DNA of 64,000 bases, taken from NCBI RefSeq assembly GCF_014334135.1, contig NZ_CP060497.1:1426001-1490000 (forward strand). Reading direction: 5' to 3'. This document shows, piece after piece, positions 54,763-62,388 of the stretch. Each line of letters begins with the position of its first letter. Position 1 is the first letter of the stretch. A model generated the notes under the pieces. It searched no databases, had not been told where the DNA came from, and worked only from the letters and a program-made list of their open reading frames with translations. The position numbers were made by a program, and so were the translations under genes. Source of the DNA: Olivibacter sp. SDN3. Its GTDB lineage: Bacteria > Bacteroidota > Bacteroidia > Sphingobacteriales > Sphingobacteriaceae.

Positions 54763-55761
54763 TTAAGCGATTTCCACGGATAGAAAATTATAGGCTATTT
54801 CATCCAATACTTCATTTATTTCTTTAACATCTTGTAAGGAGACTAATTTCATTCGATAGTCTTTAAAATGAGGAATTCCTTTAAAATAATTGGCATAATG
54901 TCTTCTCATCTCAAATATGCCGGTTTTTTCTCCTTTCCATTCTATTGATTTTTGAAAATGGGTACGACAAACAGCGACCCTTTCTTCTATAGTTGGTCCT
55001 GGAAGGTATTCTCCGGTTTGGAAAAAATGTTTGATTTCTCTGAAAATCCAGGGATAGCCAATAGAAGCACGACCAATCATTATTCCATCAACTTCATATG
55101 TTAGGCGCCAGTTTGCCGCTTTTTCAACACTATCCACGTCACCGTTACCAAAAATAGGAATATGTATACGGGGATTTCTTTTTACTTGCTTTATCAAATG
55201 CCAGTCTGCTTGTCCTTTATACATTTGTGACCGTGTTCTCCCATGAATGCTCAGGGCATGAATACCCACATCCTGTAAGCGTTCAGCTACTTCGTATATA
55301 TTTTTGGTATGATCATCCCATCCTAATCTGGTTTTGACGGTAACCGGTAGGTGGGTGGCCTTTACCACTGCTTCGGTCATATGGACCATTTTGTCGATAT
55401 CTTGTAGTAAGCTAGCTCCAGCTCCTCTACAGGCAACATTTTTTACAGGGCATCCGTAGTTTATATCAATTAAGTCTGGTTCGGCAAGCGATGCTATTTC
55501 GGTAGCTTGACGCATGCTGTCGATATCGCTGCCAAATATTTGGATCCCAATGGGACGTTCGTATTCAAAAATATCTAGCTTTTGTCTACTTTTTGCCGCG
55601 TCTCTTATTAATCCCTCGGAAGAGATGAATTCTGTATACATCATATCCGCACCGTTTTGTTTGCAGACGTAACGAAAAGGTGGATCACTGACGTCTTCCA
55701 TTGGTGCTAACAAAAGCGGAAACGGTCCTAGATCAATATTTTTTCCTATCTTAATGGACAT
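54763..55761 (-). CDS. tRNA-dihydrouridine synthase (DusB-like)
   Basis: A 332-residue Dus TIM-barrel protein: LAPMEDVSDPPFRYVCKQNGA, IGIQIFGSDIDSMRQA, DLIDINYGCPVKNVACRGAGASLLQD (catalytic Cys), LPVTVKTRLGWDDHTKNI, ALSIHGRTRSQMYKGQADW (FMN/tRNA site), IPIFGNGDVDSVEKA and GIMIGRASIGYPWIFREI. Reduces uridines in tRNA using FMN and NADPH. A TATTTTTG -7 box lies at 55807-55800. Divergent from the CPBP protease gene, with a tightly packed promoter region. Confidence 0.93.
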   Translation of the reverse strand: MSIKIGKNIDLGPFPLLLAPMEDVSDPPFRYVCKQNGADMMYTEFISSEGLIRDAAKSRQKLDIFEYERPIGIQIFGSDIDSMRQATEIASLAEPDLIDINYGCPVKNVACRGAGASLLQDIDKMVHMTEAVVKATHLPVTVKTRLGWDDHTKNIYEVAERLQDVGIHALSIHGRTRSQMYKGQADWHLIKQVKRNPRIHIPIFGNGDVDSVEKAANWRLTYEVDGIMIGRASIGYPWIFREIKHFFQTGEYLPGPTIEERVAVCRTHFQKSIEWKGEKTGIFEMRRHYANYFKGIPHFKDYRMKLVSLQDVKEINEVLDEIAYNFLSVEIA

Positions 55762-55799
55762 TGCCTATATTCAACCCAAAATTAGTTTCAATTAAATCG

Positions 55800-55807
55800 C
55801 AAAAATA
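55800..55807 (-). promoter_or_regulatory. Predicted -7 box of the dus gene
   Basis: On the minus strand TATTTTTG matches TAnnTTTG 38 bases before the dus ATG. It lies inside a longer possible 5' extension of the divergent CPBP gene, which argues for the shorter start of that gene. Confidence 0.5.
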
Positions 55808-55814
55808 CAAAATT

Positions 55815-56735
55815 TTGAAAGGAAATCCTTATAATCCGTCTGATAATCACCCAGGTGTTTCGTTAATATATCTCTTGCTTATCGTTTTATTATCTGCATT
55901 GCTTTTTAGCTTCATTGGTTTGGGACTAGGTATTCTGGTATATGGTGTGGAGGTGTTAAAGATAGGCACCGGTAACTTTGATAAGTTAGGAGCGAAAGAG
56001 TTAAATTTTATCAGTTTATCGCAAATTTTTTCTGCAATTGGAACTTTTATAATACCGGCAGTATTACTAAACAGAATTGAGAAAAACCGTAGATCGTATT
56101 TTGATTGTTCATTACCAAATAGATCAGGTTTATTTCTGTTGGTTATTTTGATTATGATATTTAGTGCGCCTTTTTTTGAGTTTACTGTATATCTTAATGA
56201 ACAAATGGAACTACCCTCCTATCTTAAGGGTGTGGAAGAGTGGATGAGAGAAAAAGAGGAAGAAATGGCCGTTCTAACCAAAGCCTTGCTTACAAGGGAC
56301 ACTATTGGCGGGTTGCTCACAAATCTTTTTATGATTGGTGTACTTGCTGCTGTAGGGGAAGAATTGTTATTTAGAGGCTGTTTGCAAAATATTGTTTGGA
56401 AATGGACGGGGAAAATACATATAGCGATTTGGTTAACCGCCTTTATTTTTAGTGCAATACATTTACAATTTTTCGGTTTTCTTCCAAGAATGTTAATAGG
56501 AGCCCTTTGTGGTTACCTATATTTTTGGGGAAAGAGCATATGGTTACCGATATTAGCCCATTTTGCTAATAATGCATCTGCTATTATAATTGCTTTCTAT
56601 CTGACAAAATCTGGAAAGCCATTGGATTATCTAGATGGAAAGTTTTATCATTGGCCAATATATGTTACAAGTTTTATCATTGGATTATTTTTGATCGATT
56701 ATTACAGGAAGTATAGTAGCAAAAGCAATATTTAG
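55815..56735 (+). CDS. CPBP-family intramembrane metalloprotease
   Basis: A membrane protein of about 306 residues with 7-8 helices and the CPBP/CAAX motifs: motif 1 AAVGEELLFRGCLQNIVW (EExxxR), motif 2 FIFSAIHLQFFGFLPRM (His) and motif 3 LPILAHFANNASAI (HxxxN). These form a glutamate-based intramembrane metalloprotease site. No ATG lies near the start. I choose the TTG at 55815 (KGNPYNPSDNHPG follows); a TTG at 55761 would cover the dus start and promoter. Substrate unknown. Followed 9 bases later by the DUF2007 gene. Confidence 0.85.
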   Translation: MKGNPYNPSDNHPGVSLIYLLLIVLLSALLFSFIGLGLGILVYGVEVLKIGTGNFDKLGAKELNFISLSQIFSAIGTFIIPAVLLNRIEKNRRSYFDCSLPNRSGLFLLVILIMIFSAPFFEFTVYLNEQMELPSYLKGVEEWMREKEEEMAVLTKALLTRDTIGGLLTNLFMIGVLAAVGEELLFRGCLQNIVWKWTGKIHIAIWLTAFIFSAIHLQFFGFLPRMLIGALCGYLYFWGKSIWLPILAHFANNASAIIIAFYLTKSGKPLDYLDGKFYHWPIYVTSFIIGLFLIDYYRKYSSKSNI

Positions 56736-56744
56736 TTTATTTTT

Positions 56745-56954
56745 ATGGAAAAGGGATGGAAAAAGATTTTTAGCTCGACCGATTTTTTTAAAACGGAGAT
56801 GATACGTCAAGCGTTGATAGAAAATAATATTCAAGCAGTGATTATTAATAAACAGGACTCTTCCTATAGATTTGGACAGGTGGAATTATATGTTTCAGGT
56901 GAGCATGAAGAAGACGCGGTAACTATAGTAAAAGAAATGATTGGTGGTGAATAG
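56745..56954 (+). CDS. DUF2007 protein (putative signal-transducing protein)
   Basis: A 69-residue protein fitting DUF2007: KKIFSSTDFFKTEMIRQALIENN, then IQAVIINKQDSSYRFGQVELYVSGEHEEDA. Residues follow the PII-like ferredoxin fold typical of the family. It lies between the CPBP protease and cdsA in one plus-strand cluster with gaps of 9 and 14 bases, so it is likely in the same transcript. Function unknown. Confidence 0.85.
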   Translation: MEKGWKKIFSSTDFFKTEMIRQALIENNIQAVIINKQDSSYRFGQVELYVSGEHEEDAVTIVKEMIGGE

Positions 56955-56968
56955 AGAAAATTAGTGAA

Positions 56969-57769
56969 ATGAAAACAAGAGCAATTACCGGGGTTTTTTT
57001 CGTTATAATTATGTTAGCGGCTGTATTGTTGGGGCCGTATACTTTCAGCGTATTTTTTTCTTTGCTCGCTATTATCAGTGTATTGGAGTTTTATAAACTG
57101 GTAGAAGGGGAAAAATGCCAGCCTGATAGACTTTTAGGGGTTTTGTTGAGTGCCATTTTATTCATTCCTATAGTATTGCATTTTCTGTTTGGTACGAGCA
57201 TCATTTATTTGCTGTTGGCTGTGCCGTTGATGGCAGCAACATATATTGTTACACTTTATAAAAAGAATACTTATCCCTTTAACAGCATTACATACACTTT
57301 TTTTGGGATAGTTTATGCCGTAGTTCCATTTATTTTTTTCTACAGTTTAGGTTTTTTGCATGGGGAGTATAACTTCCATATGCCACTGGCTTTTTTGCTT
57401 ATGCTCTGGGCGAATGATACAGGTGCCTATCTCGTTGGAATGAGGTGGGGAAGAAACAAGCTTTTTGAACGGCATTCACCCAAAAAAACATGGGAAGGAT
57501 TTATTGGAGGAATATTATTCAGCATATTAACGGGTTTGATCATCGCTCAATATTATACCGAGATAACATCGCTGAATTGGATTATAGTAGCGATTATGAT
57601 CGGGTTAATAGGAACCTTGGGAGATTTGGTTGAATCCATGTTGAAAAGAAGTTTTCAGGTAAAGGATTCCGGCTCACTATTACCTGGTCATGGTGGGGTT
57701 TTGGATAGATTCGATGGTTTGTTGTTGGCCGCTCCGCTTGTATATATTTTCTTAAAACTGTTAACTTAG
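56969..57769 (+). CDS. cdsA: Phosphatidate cytidylyltransferase (CDP-diglyceride synthase)
   Basis: A 266-residue membrane protein with about eight helices and the CdsA signature: GRNKLFERHSPKKTWEGFIGG, GTLGDLVESMLKRSFQVKDSG, then LPGHGGVLDRFDGLL. It converts phosphatidate and CTP to CDP-diacylglycerol, the precursor of membrane phospholipids. Last gene of the small plus-strand cluster; hisS is convergent from the other side. Confidence 0.95.
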   Translation: MKTRAITGVFFVIIMLAAVLLGPYTFSVFFSLLAIISVLEFYKLVEGEKCQPDRLLGVLLSAILFIPIVLHFLFGTSIIYLLLAVPLMAATYIVTLYKKNTYPFNSITYTFFGIVYAVVPFIFFYSLGFLHGEYNFHMPLAFLLMLWANDTGAYLVGMRWGRNKLFERHSPKKTWEGFIGGILFSILTGLIIAQYYTEITSLNWIIVAIMIGLIGTLGDLVESMLKRSFQVKDSGSLLPGHGGVLDRFDGLLLAAPLVYIFLKLLT

Positions 57770-57840
57770 CTAATGATATCCGGCGTTTTCCGGAAAGGTT
57801 GTTGGGCCCGTCCGAAAATCGACCAAGATAATAAATAGAG

Positions 57841-59220
57841 CTAAATTGATTTTAAGAATGCTATTAGATCGACCGTTGATAATTTCGACTGTTCTCCGCT
57901 TTTCATATTTTTAAGTGTAAGCAACCCGCTATTGGCTTCTTCTTCGCCAATTAGGACAACAAAAGGAATTTTTTTGCTATCGGCATAAGTTAGTTGTTTT
58001 TTAAGCTTTGCAGTAGTTGGATAGAACTCAGCAGCTATCTGTTCATTTCGTATACGTTGAAGCAGAGATAAAGCGAGGTCCTCACATTTTTTGTCGAAAT
58101 TGCTAATTAATACCTGCGTTGTACTTTCCGTGTCTGAAGGAAATAAATTGAGCTCATTTAAAACATCATAAATTCGATCAGCGCCAAAAGAAATGCCGAC
58201 CCCAGTTAATCCTTTTAGGCCAAACATTCCAGTGAGATCGTCATATCTCCCCCCCCCACCAATACTACCCATATTTACTTCATTTGTTTTTACTTCATAA
58301 ATACATCCTGTGTAATAATTTAAGCCCCTTGCTAATGTGATATCTACCGCTATTCTGTCTGCCGCGGAGGAATCTAGTTTATTTACCAAGGATAAAATAG
58401 TTTCGAGCTCAGTAAGGCCGGCTATACCTAACGCTGAGTTTCTTAAAACCTTTTTGAGTGTTTCAATTTTCGACCTATTAGTTCCTTCAAGATTGATAAT
58501 AGGATCGAGGATGGCAATATCCGTCGTTGTAAAACCTTTATCGATAAGTTCGTTTATTACCCCATCGATTCCGATTTTATCGAGCTTGTCTATAGCGACA
58601 GTCATGTCTATTAATAGCGCTGGTTTTCCGATTAGTTCGGCTATTGCAGCTAAAATTTTCCGATTATTGAGTTTTATAGTAAAATCTTTTAGACCGAGAT
58701 TGTAAAGGGCCTCATTATAGATTAGAACAAATTCTGCCTCATTGATTAGGCTATCAGAACCTACGACATCGACGTCGCACTGATAGAACTCACGATATCG
58801 ACCCCTCTGTGGCCTGTCTGCTCGCCATACGGGTTGAATTTGGAATCGTTTAAATGGCAGGGCTATGTCATTTTGGTGCATGACGACGTAGCGGGCAAAT
58901 GGAACAGTTAAATCGTATCTTAACGCCTTCTCAGCTATGAGCGGTGTTAAACTTTGCGTATTAAGTGACGCGTATTTCACGGAGTCTATTTTACTTTTAA
59001 AATCTCCGGAATTGAGTATTTTAAAGATAAGTCGATCACCCTCTTCTCCATATTTTCCTGTGAGTGTTTGCAAATTTTCAAATGAGGGTGTCTGGATTTC
59101 CTGATAACCGTATTTTTTGAATACCGCTTTTATCGTAGCAAAGATAAAGTTGCGTTTTTCCATTTCAGATGGAGAGAAATCACGAGTGCCTTTGGGTATT
59201 GATGGTTTTATTTGTGCCAT
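57841..59220 (-). CDS. hisS: Histidyl-tRNA synthetase
   Basis: A 459-residue class II synthetase: motif 1 region (GYQEIQTPSFENLQTLTGKYG), motif 2 (FARYVVMHQNDIALPFKRFQI, VWRADRPQRGRYREFYQCDVD), the histidine-A motif TLARGLNYYTGCIYEV, motif 3 (GLKGLTGVGISFGADRIYDVL) and a C-terminal anticodon-binding domain (TQVLISNFDKKCEDLALSLLQ). A TAAGTTTG -7 box at 59232-59225 ends five bases before the ATG, so the mRNA may be nearly leaderless. Confidence 0.97.
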   Translation of the reverse strand: MAQIKPSIPKGTRDFSPSEMEKRNFIFATIKAVFKKYGYQEIQTPSFENLQTLTGKYGEEGDRLIFKILNSGDFKSKIDSVKYASLNTQSLTPLIAEKALRYDLTVPFARYVVMHQNDIALPFKRFQIQPVWRADRPQRGRYREFYQCDVDVVGSDSLINEAEFVLIYNEALYNLGLKDFTIKLNNRKILAAIAELIGKPALLIDMTVAIDKLDKIGIDGVINELIDKGFTTTDIAILDPIINLEGTNRSKIETLKKVLRNSALGIAGLTELETILSLVNKLDSSAADRIAVDITLARGLNYYTGCIYEVKTNEVNMGSIGGGGRYDDLTGMFGLKGLTGVGISFGADRIYDVLNELNLFPSDTESTTQVLISNFDKKCEDLALSLLQRIRNEQIAAEFYPTTAKLKKQLTYADSKKIPFVVLIGEEEANSGLLTLKNMKSGEQSKLSTVDLIAFLKSI

Positions 59221-59224
59221 AGCG

Positions 59225-59232
59225 CAAACTTA
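59225..59232 (-). promoter_or_regulatory. Predicted -7 box of hisS
   Basis: Minus-strand TAAGTTTG fits TAnnTTTG. With usual spacing the transcript would start at about the hisS ATG (59220). Confidence 0.5.
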
Positions 59233-59509
59233 GATAATTTTCTAAATAGAATCTATATAGAAGACACATTAGTTGTTCTGAATGCTGAATCAACAGGATT
59301 ATTTACCGAGGAACAAAACTTTAGCATATTAAATTTGTTTTACCTATTGAAACTAAACAGACATCCCATACGCATAGATATAACAGATTAGGTCTCTTTG
59401 GATAGAAAAAGCCTTGTGAACGTCTCCAGGAAATGTACATCTTAGGTGTGACATGTAATGAACTGTGGGGGAAATAGGAATAGTTATGAATTAAATTAAA
59501 TATGTTGTT

Positions 59510-60022
59510 ATGAAAAAAATGTTATTGTTTCTCGTCTTTTTATGCGTGAGTGCTGTTGGAGTTCAGGCTCAACAGGATAAAAGCAAGAGACCTAGTCCAC
59601 CGGATAGCGTGAAGGTGACGACCGGTTCAGGCCTTGATGTAGAAATACATTATAGTAGACCATCAGTAAAAGGGAGAGCCTTAGGCGTTGATATTGCTCC
59701 GCTAGGCACAGTTTGGAGAACAGGTGCTAATGAAGCAACGACTTTTGCAATATCTAAGGATGCTACTATCGACGGAAAGTCATTGAAGGCAGGGAAGTAT
59801 AGTTTATATAGTATTCCAGGAGAGAATACTTCTACCATTATTTTTAATAAAATATGGGATCAGTGGGGTACTAATTACGATGAGAAAGAAGATGAATTGA
59901 GAGTGGATGTGCCAACAGAAGAAAGCACAGACTTTAAAGAACAGTTTACGATAACCGCAAGTGAAACAGGTTTGATAGAGTTGCATTGGGGAAATTACAA
60001 GATGTTCTTTACTGTAAAATAG
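59510..60022 (+). CDS. DUF2911 exported protein
   Basis: Signal peptide (MLLFLVFLCVSAVGVQAQQ), then the DUF2911 pattern SRPSVKGRALGVDIAPLGTVWRTGANEATTF, LKAGKYSLYSIPG, NKIWDQWGTNYDEKEDELRV and FTITASETGLIELHWGNYKM. About 170 residues, as usual for the family, which is frequent in Bacteroidota and of unknown function, expected in the periplasm. A hairpin follows the stop by 14 bases. The 289 bases upstream show nothing recognisable. Confidence 0.9.
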   Translation: MKKMLLFLVFLCVSAVGVQAQQDKSKRPSPPDSVKVTTGSGLDVEIHYSRPSVKGRALGVDIAPLGTVWRTGANEATTFAISKDATIDGKSLKAGKYSLYSIPGENTSTIIFNKIWDQWGTNYDEKEDELRVDVPTEESTDFKEQFTITASETGLIELHWGNYKMFFTVK

Positions 60023-60036
60023 TTATTACATTTATT

Positions 60037-60059
60037 ACGGCTCCTCCCAAAGGAGCCGT
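60037..60059 (+). terminator. Hairpin after the DUF2911 gene, probable terminator
   Basis: ACGGCTCCT (60037-60045) pairs perfectly with AGGAGCCGT (60051-60059) around CCCAA. The T run after it is weak (GCTTTAT). Its core CTCCCAAAGGAGC (60044-60056) recurs inverted at 60398-60410. Confidence 0.55.
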
Positions 60060-60385
60060 GCTTTATAGGCCTTTGCGTTTATTTACTTTTTGTTTACTTG
60101 GTTGGGATGATTGTTCTAAATCATTCTCTATGTCTTTCTTTTGCCCTTTTTCGATATTTACAAGTTCTTTTAAACTGATTACAAGAAGACTGGGCTAGAT
60201 AATACCTGTATAAGAGATTGTATTTATTTTGATGGAGTTATATTTCCTATTCAAACAAAAAACTTATTTTTTCGTTGAAAAAGATAAAAAACTCTCTATT
60301 TTTGAAAATATTTTTAAAATATAGGGTTTTGATTGAGAATTATATATTTGAGATGGACCTAATCGTAGGTTCTATAGAAATTTTT

Positions 60386-60521
60386 AAAAAAGAAGAAGCT
60401 CCTTTGGGAGAGGAGCTTCAACGCTAACCAATTATAAACCTATATTAAACTGAGGGGCAAATTTTAATCAAAAGGTGAATAAACTTTAAAGGTTTCTATA
60501 TCTTTAATAATTCCCTTTTGT
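60386..60521 (-). ncRNA. Probable small RNA, about 135 nt
   Basis: On the minus strand a full promoter match (TTTG at 60560-60557, 21 bases, TATGTTTG at 60535-60528) predicts a start near 60521. Transcription would end at a strong intrinsic terminator: GAAGCTCCT (60419-60411) pairs with AGGAGCTTC (60403-60395) and is followed by TTCTTTTTT. No ORF of useful length lies between. No known RNA family is recognised. The lrp gene is on the opposite strand and begins 114 bases upstream of this start. Confidence 0.55.
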
Positions 60522-60527
60522 TTAATA

Positions 60528-60560
60528 CAAACATAATAAAACTTCATAATACTTGTCAAA
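60528..60560 (-). promoter_or_regulatory. Predicted promoter of the small RNA
   Basis: TTTG and TATGTTTG on the minus strand with a 21-base spacer match the Bacteroidota consensus. It faces away from the lrp gene and has no protein-coding gene close downstream. Confidence 0.6.
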
Positions 60561-60634
60561 TTTTAAATAAAAAAAATTAATTTTTATCATTTTAATAAAA
60601 TTATTAGCTAACAATTTCGAATTATTAAAAAATC

Positions 60635-61108
60635 ATGGAAAAAAAGTCGCAAATTTTAGAACTTGATAACCTTGACACGCAAATTTTGTCAATTTTGATG
60701 AACGATGCCTCCGTTCCGTACACCGAAATAGCCAAAAAACTAGTAGTTTCTGGAGGAACTATACATGTTCGTATGAAAAAAATGGAAGAATTAGGAATAA
60801 TTCGTGGTTCTAACCTAATTATTAACCCTCAATCTATAGGATTTGATATATGTGCGTTCTTAGGTATATATTTAGAAAAGGGTTCTCAATATAAAACGGC
60901 AGTTGAACAACTAAAACAGGTTAAAGAAGTAGTTGAATTGCACTATTGTACGGGTCAATATAGCATGTTTGCAAAAATTATATGTAGAGATACTAATCAT
61001 TTGCGTCATGTTTTGAATGAAGATATACAAGCAATAAAAGGAATAGCCAGAACGGAGACTATAATATCTTTGGAAGAGAGTATTAAGAGGCAAATAAGTC
61101 TGTTGTAA
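60635..61108 (+). CDS. Lrp/AsnC-family transcriptional regulator
   Basis: A 157-residue protein: N-terminal helix-turn-helix (LDTQILSILMNDASVPYTEIAKKLVVSGGTIHVRMKKMEELGII) and a C-terminal RAM ligand domain (FDICAFLGIYLEKGSQYKTA, VKEVVELHYCTGQYSMFAKI, IARTETIISLEESIKRQ). Such proteins respond to amino acids. The target genes are unknown; the nearest neighbour downstream, pdhB, is convergent. Ends before a strong bidirectional terminator. Confidence 0.92.
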   Translation: MEKKSQILELDNLDTQILSILMNDASVPYTEIAKKLVVSGGTIHVRMKKMEELGIIRGSNLIINPQSIGFDICAFLGIYLEKGSQYKTAVEQLKQVKEVVELHYCTGQYSMFAKIICRDTNHLRHVLNEDIQAIKGIARTETIISLEESIKRQISLL

Positions 61109-61226
61109 TTGGTTTTTCTAAAAAAAAGTGATGTAAATGCGGTTATTATTTATACACAGTTTGTTTTTATCAGTTTAATAATTGCTTACTTTGTTAAGTA
61201 GCCCGAGTTTCAAACAACAGGTTCAA

Positions 61227-61285
61227 TCTCATATAAAAAGAGACGGCCGGCTATATTATAGCCGGCCGTCTCTTTTTATATGAGA
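61227..61285. terminator. Bidirectional terminator with 29-bp perfect stem
   Basis: A perfect inverted repeat of 29-base arms (61227-61255 and 61257-61285) around a single base. The stem core is GC-rich (GACGGCCGGC) and is flanked on both sides by A/T runs (AAAAAG and CTTTTT), so it can stop both lrp and pdhB transcription. Confidence 0.88.
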
Positions 61286-61300
61286 AAAAACTAAAAACCT

Positions 61301-62284
61301 TTATTTGGCGTAAGACACGTCTTTTACCGCATTAATTACCTTCTTAATGCTTGGAAGTGCTTCTTCTATCAAAGTAGGCGCGTAAGGTAACGGAACATCT
61401 GCAGAAGTAACTCTTATTACAGGAGCATCAAGATAGTCAAAAGCATTCTTTTGTACATTAAAAGCAATTTCGGAAGAAATAGAAGCTAAAGGCCAGGCCT
61501 CTTCTACAACGACCAATCGATTGGTTTTTTTAACCGATTCGATGATGCTGGCATAGTCGATAGGCCTTACCGTTCTCAGGTCTATCAAATCTACTGACAC
61601 ACCATCTTTTTCCAGTTCTTCAACTGCGGGCTTAACTACTCTTGGAATCATTTTACCGAAGGAGACAATGGTTACATCCGTTCCCTCCTGTATCTTGTGT
61701 GCTTTGCCCAATTCCAAATAATATTCTTCTTCCGGCACCTCTCCCTTATCTCCATACATTACTTCAGACTCCATGAAGATTACCGGATCAGGATCAAGGA
61801 TCGATTGTTTTAATAAGCCTTTTGCTTCGTAGGGGTCGGAAGGGACAACAACTTTTAAGCCCGGTGTGTTTGCATACCAGTTTTCGAAATTTTGTGAGTG
61901 TTGCGCGCCCAATTGACCAGCATTTCCGGTGGGACCTCTAAATACAATCGGTACAGCATATTGCCCACCGCTCATGGAGTATATTTTTGCCGCACCATTA
62001 ATTATTTGATCAATTGCGACTAGGGAGAAGTTAAAAGTCATAAACTCTATGATTGGTTTCAAACCTTTCATAGCAGCTCCTATACCAATACCAGCAAAGC
62101 CTAATTCGGCAATTGGGGTATCGATAACACGCTTGGCTCCGAATTCGTCTAGCATCCCCTGACTTACTTTATAAGCACCATTGTACTCAGCAACTTCTTC
62201 GCCCATTAAGAAAATTTTCTCGTCTTTGCGCATCTCTTCGTTCATTGCCTCACGAAGTGCTTCTCTGAACTGTATTTCTCTCAT
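61301..62284 (-). CDS. pdhB: Pyruvate dehydrogenase E1 component, beta subunit
   Basis: A 327-residue transketolase-like protein: REALREAMNEEMRKDEKIFLMGEEVAEYNGAYKVSQGML, RVIDTPIAELGFAGIGIGAAM, PIVFRGPTGNAGQLGAQHSQNFENW, GLKVVVPSDPYEAKGLL and the C-terminal RLVVVEEAWPLASISSEIAF. With the alpha subunit it decarboxylates pyruvate for acetyl-CoA formation. The alpha subunit is not adjacent. A TACTTTTG -7-like box lies at 62331-62324. Confidence 0.95.
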   Translation of the reverse strand: MREIQFREALREAMNEEMRKDEKIFLMGEEVAEYNGAYKVSQGMLDEFGAKRVIDTPIAELGFAGIGIGAAMKGLKPIIEFMTFNFSLVAIDQIINGAAKIYSMSGGQYAVPIVFRGPTGNAGQLGAQHSQNFENWYANTPGLKVVVPSDPYEAKGLLKQSILDPDPVIFMESEVMYGDKGEVPEEEYYLELGKAHKIQEGTDVTIVSFGKMIPRVVKPAVEELEKDGVSVDLIDLRTVRPIDYASIIESVKKTNRLVVVEEAWPLASISSEIAFNVQKNAFDYLDAPVIRVTSADVPLPYAPTLIEEALPSIKKVINAVKDVSYAK

Positions 62285-62388
62285 CAGTTATAACGTATGT
62301 AAATTAAATCAAAATTTTGTACGCAAAAGTACTTTAAAAAAGTGAAAATATGAAGGATTACGGCTTTAATTCCTTTTATATTAACTTT

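Larger units (their letters stand above)
60023..60634. other. Intergenic region with a short open frame and a small-RNA candidate
   Basis: No normal gene in about 610 bases. It holds the DUF2911 hairpin, a minus-strand open frame of about 43 codons (60194-60063) with a coding-like Lys/Glu/Gln-rich end (NIEKGQKKDIENDLEQSSQP) but no ATG/GTG/TTG start, and the small RNA candidate with its promoter. The remainder is AT-rich. Confidence 0.5.

Noticed and set aside
60063-60194. Minus-strand coding-like frame (about 43 codons)
   Set aside because: The end reads like a charged small protein, but there is no ATG, GTG or TTG start after the preceding stop. Kept only as a note in the intergenic entry.
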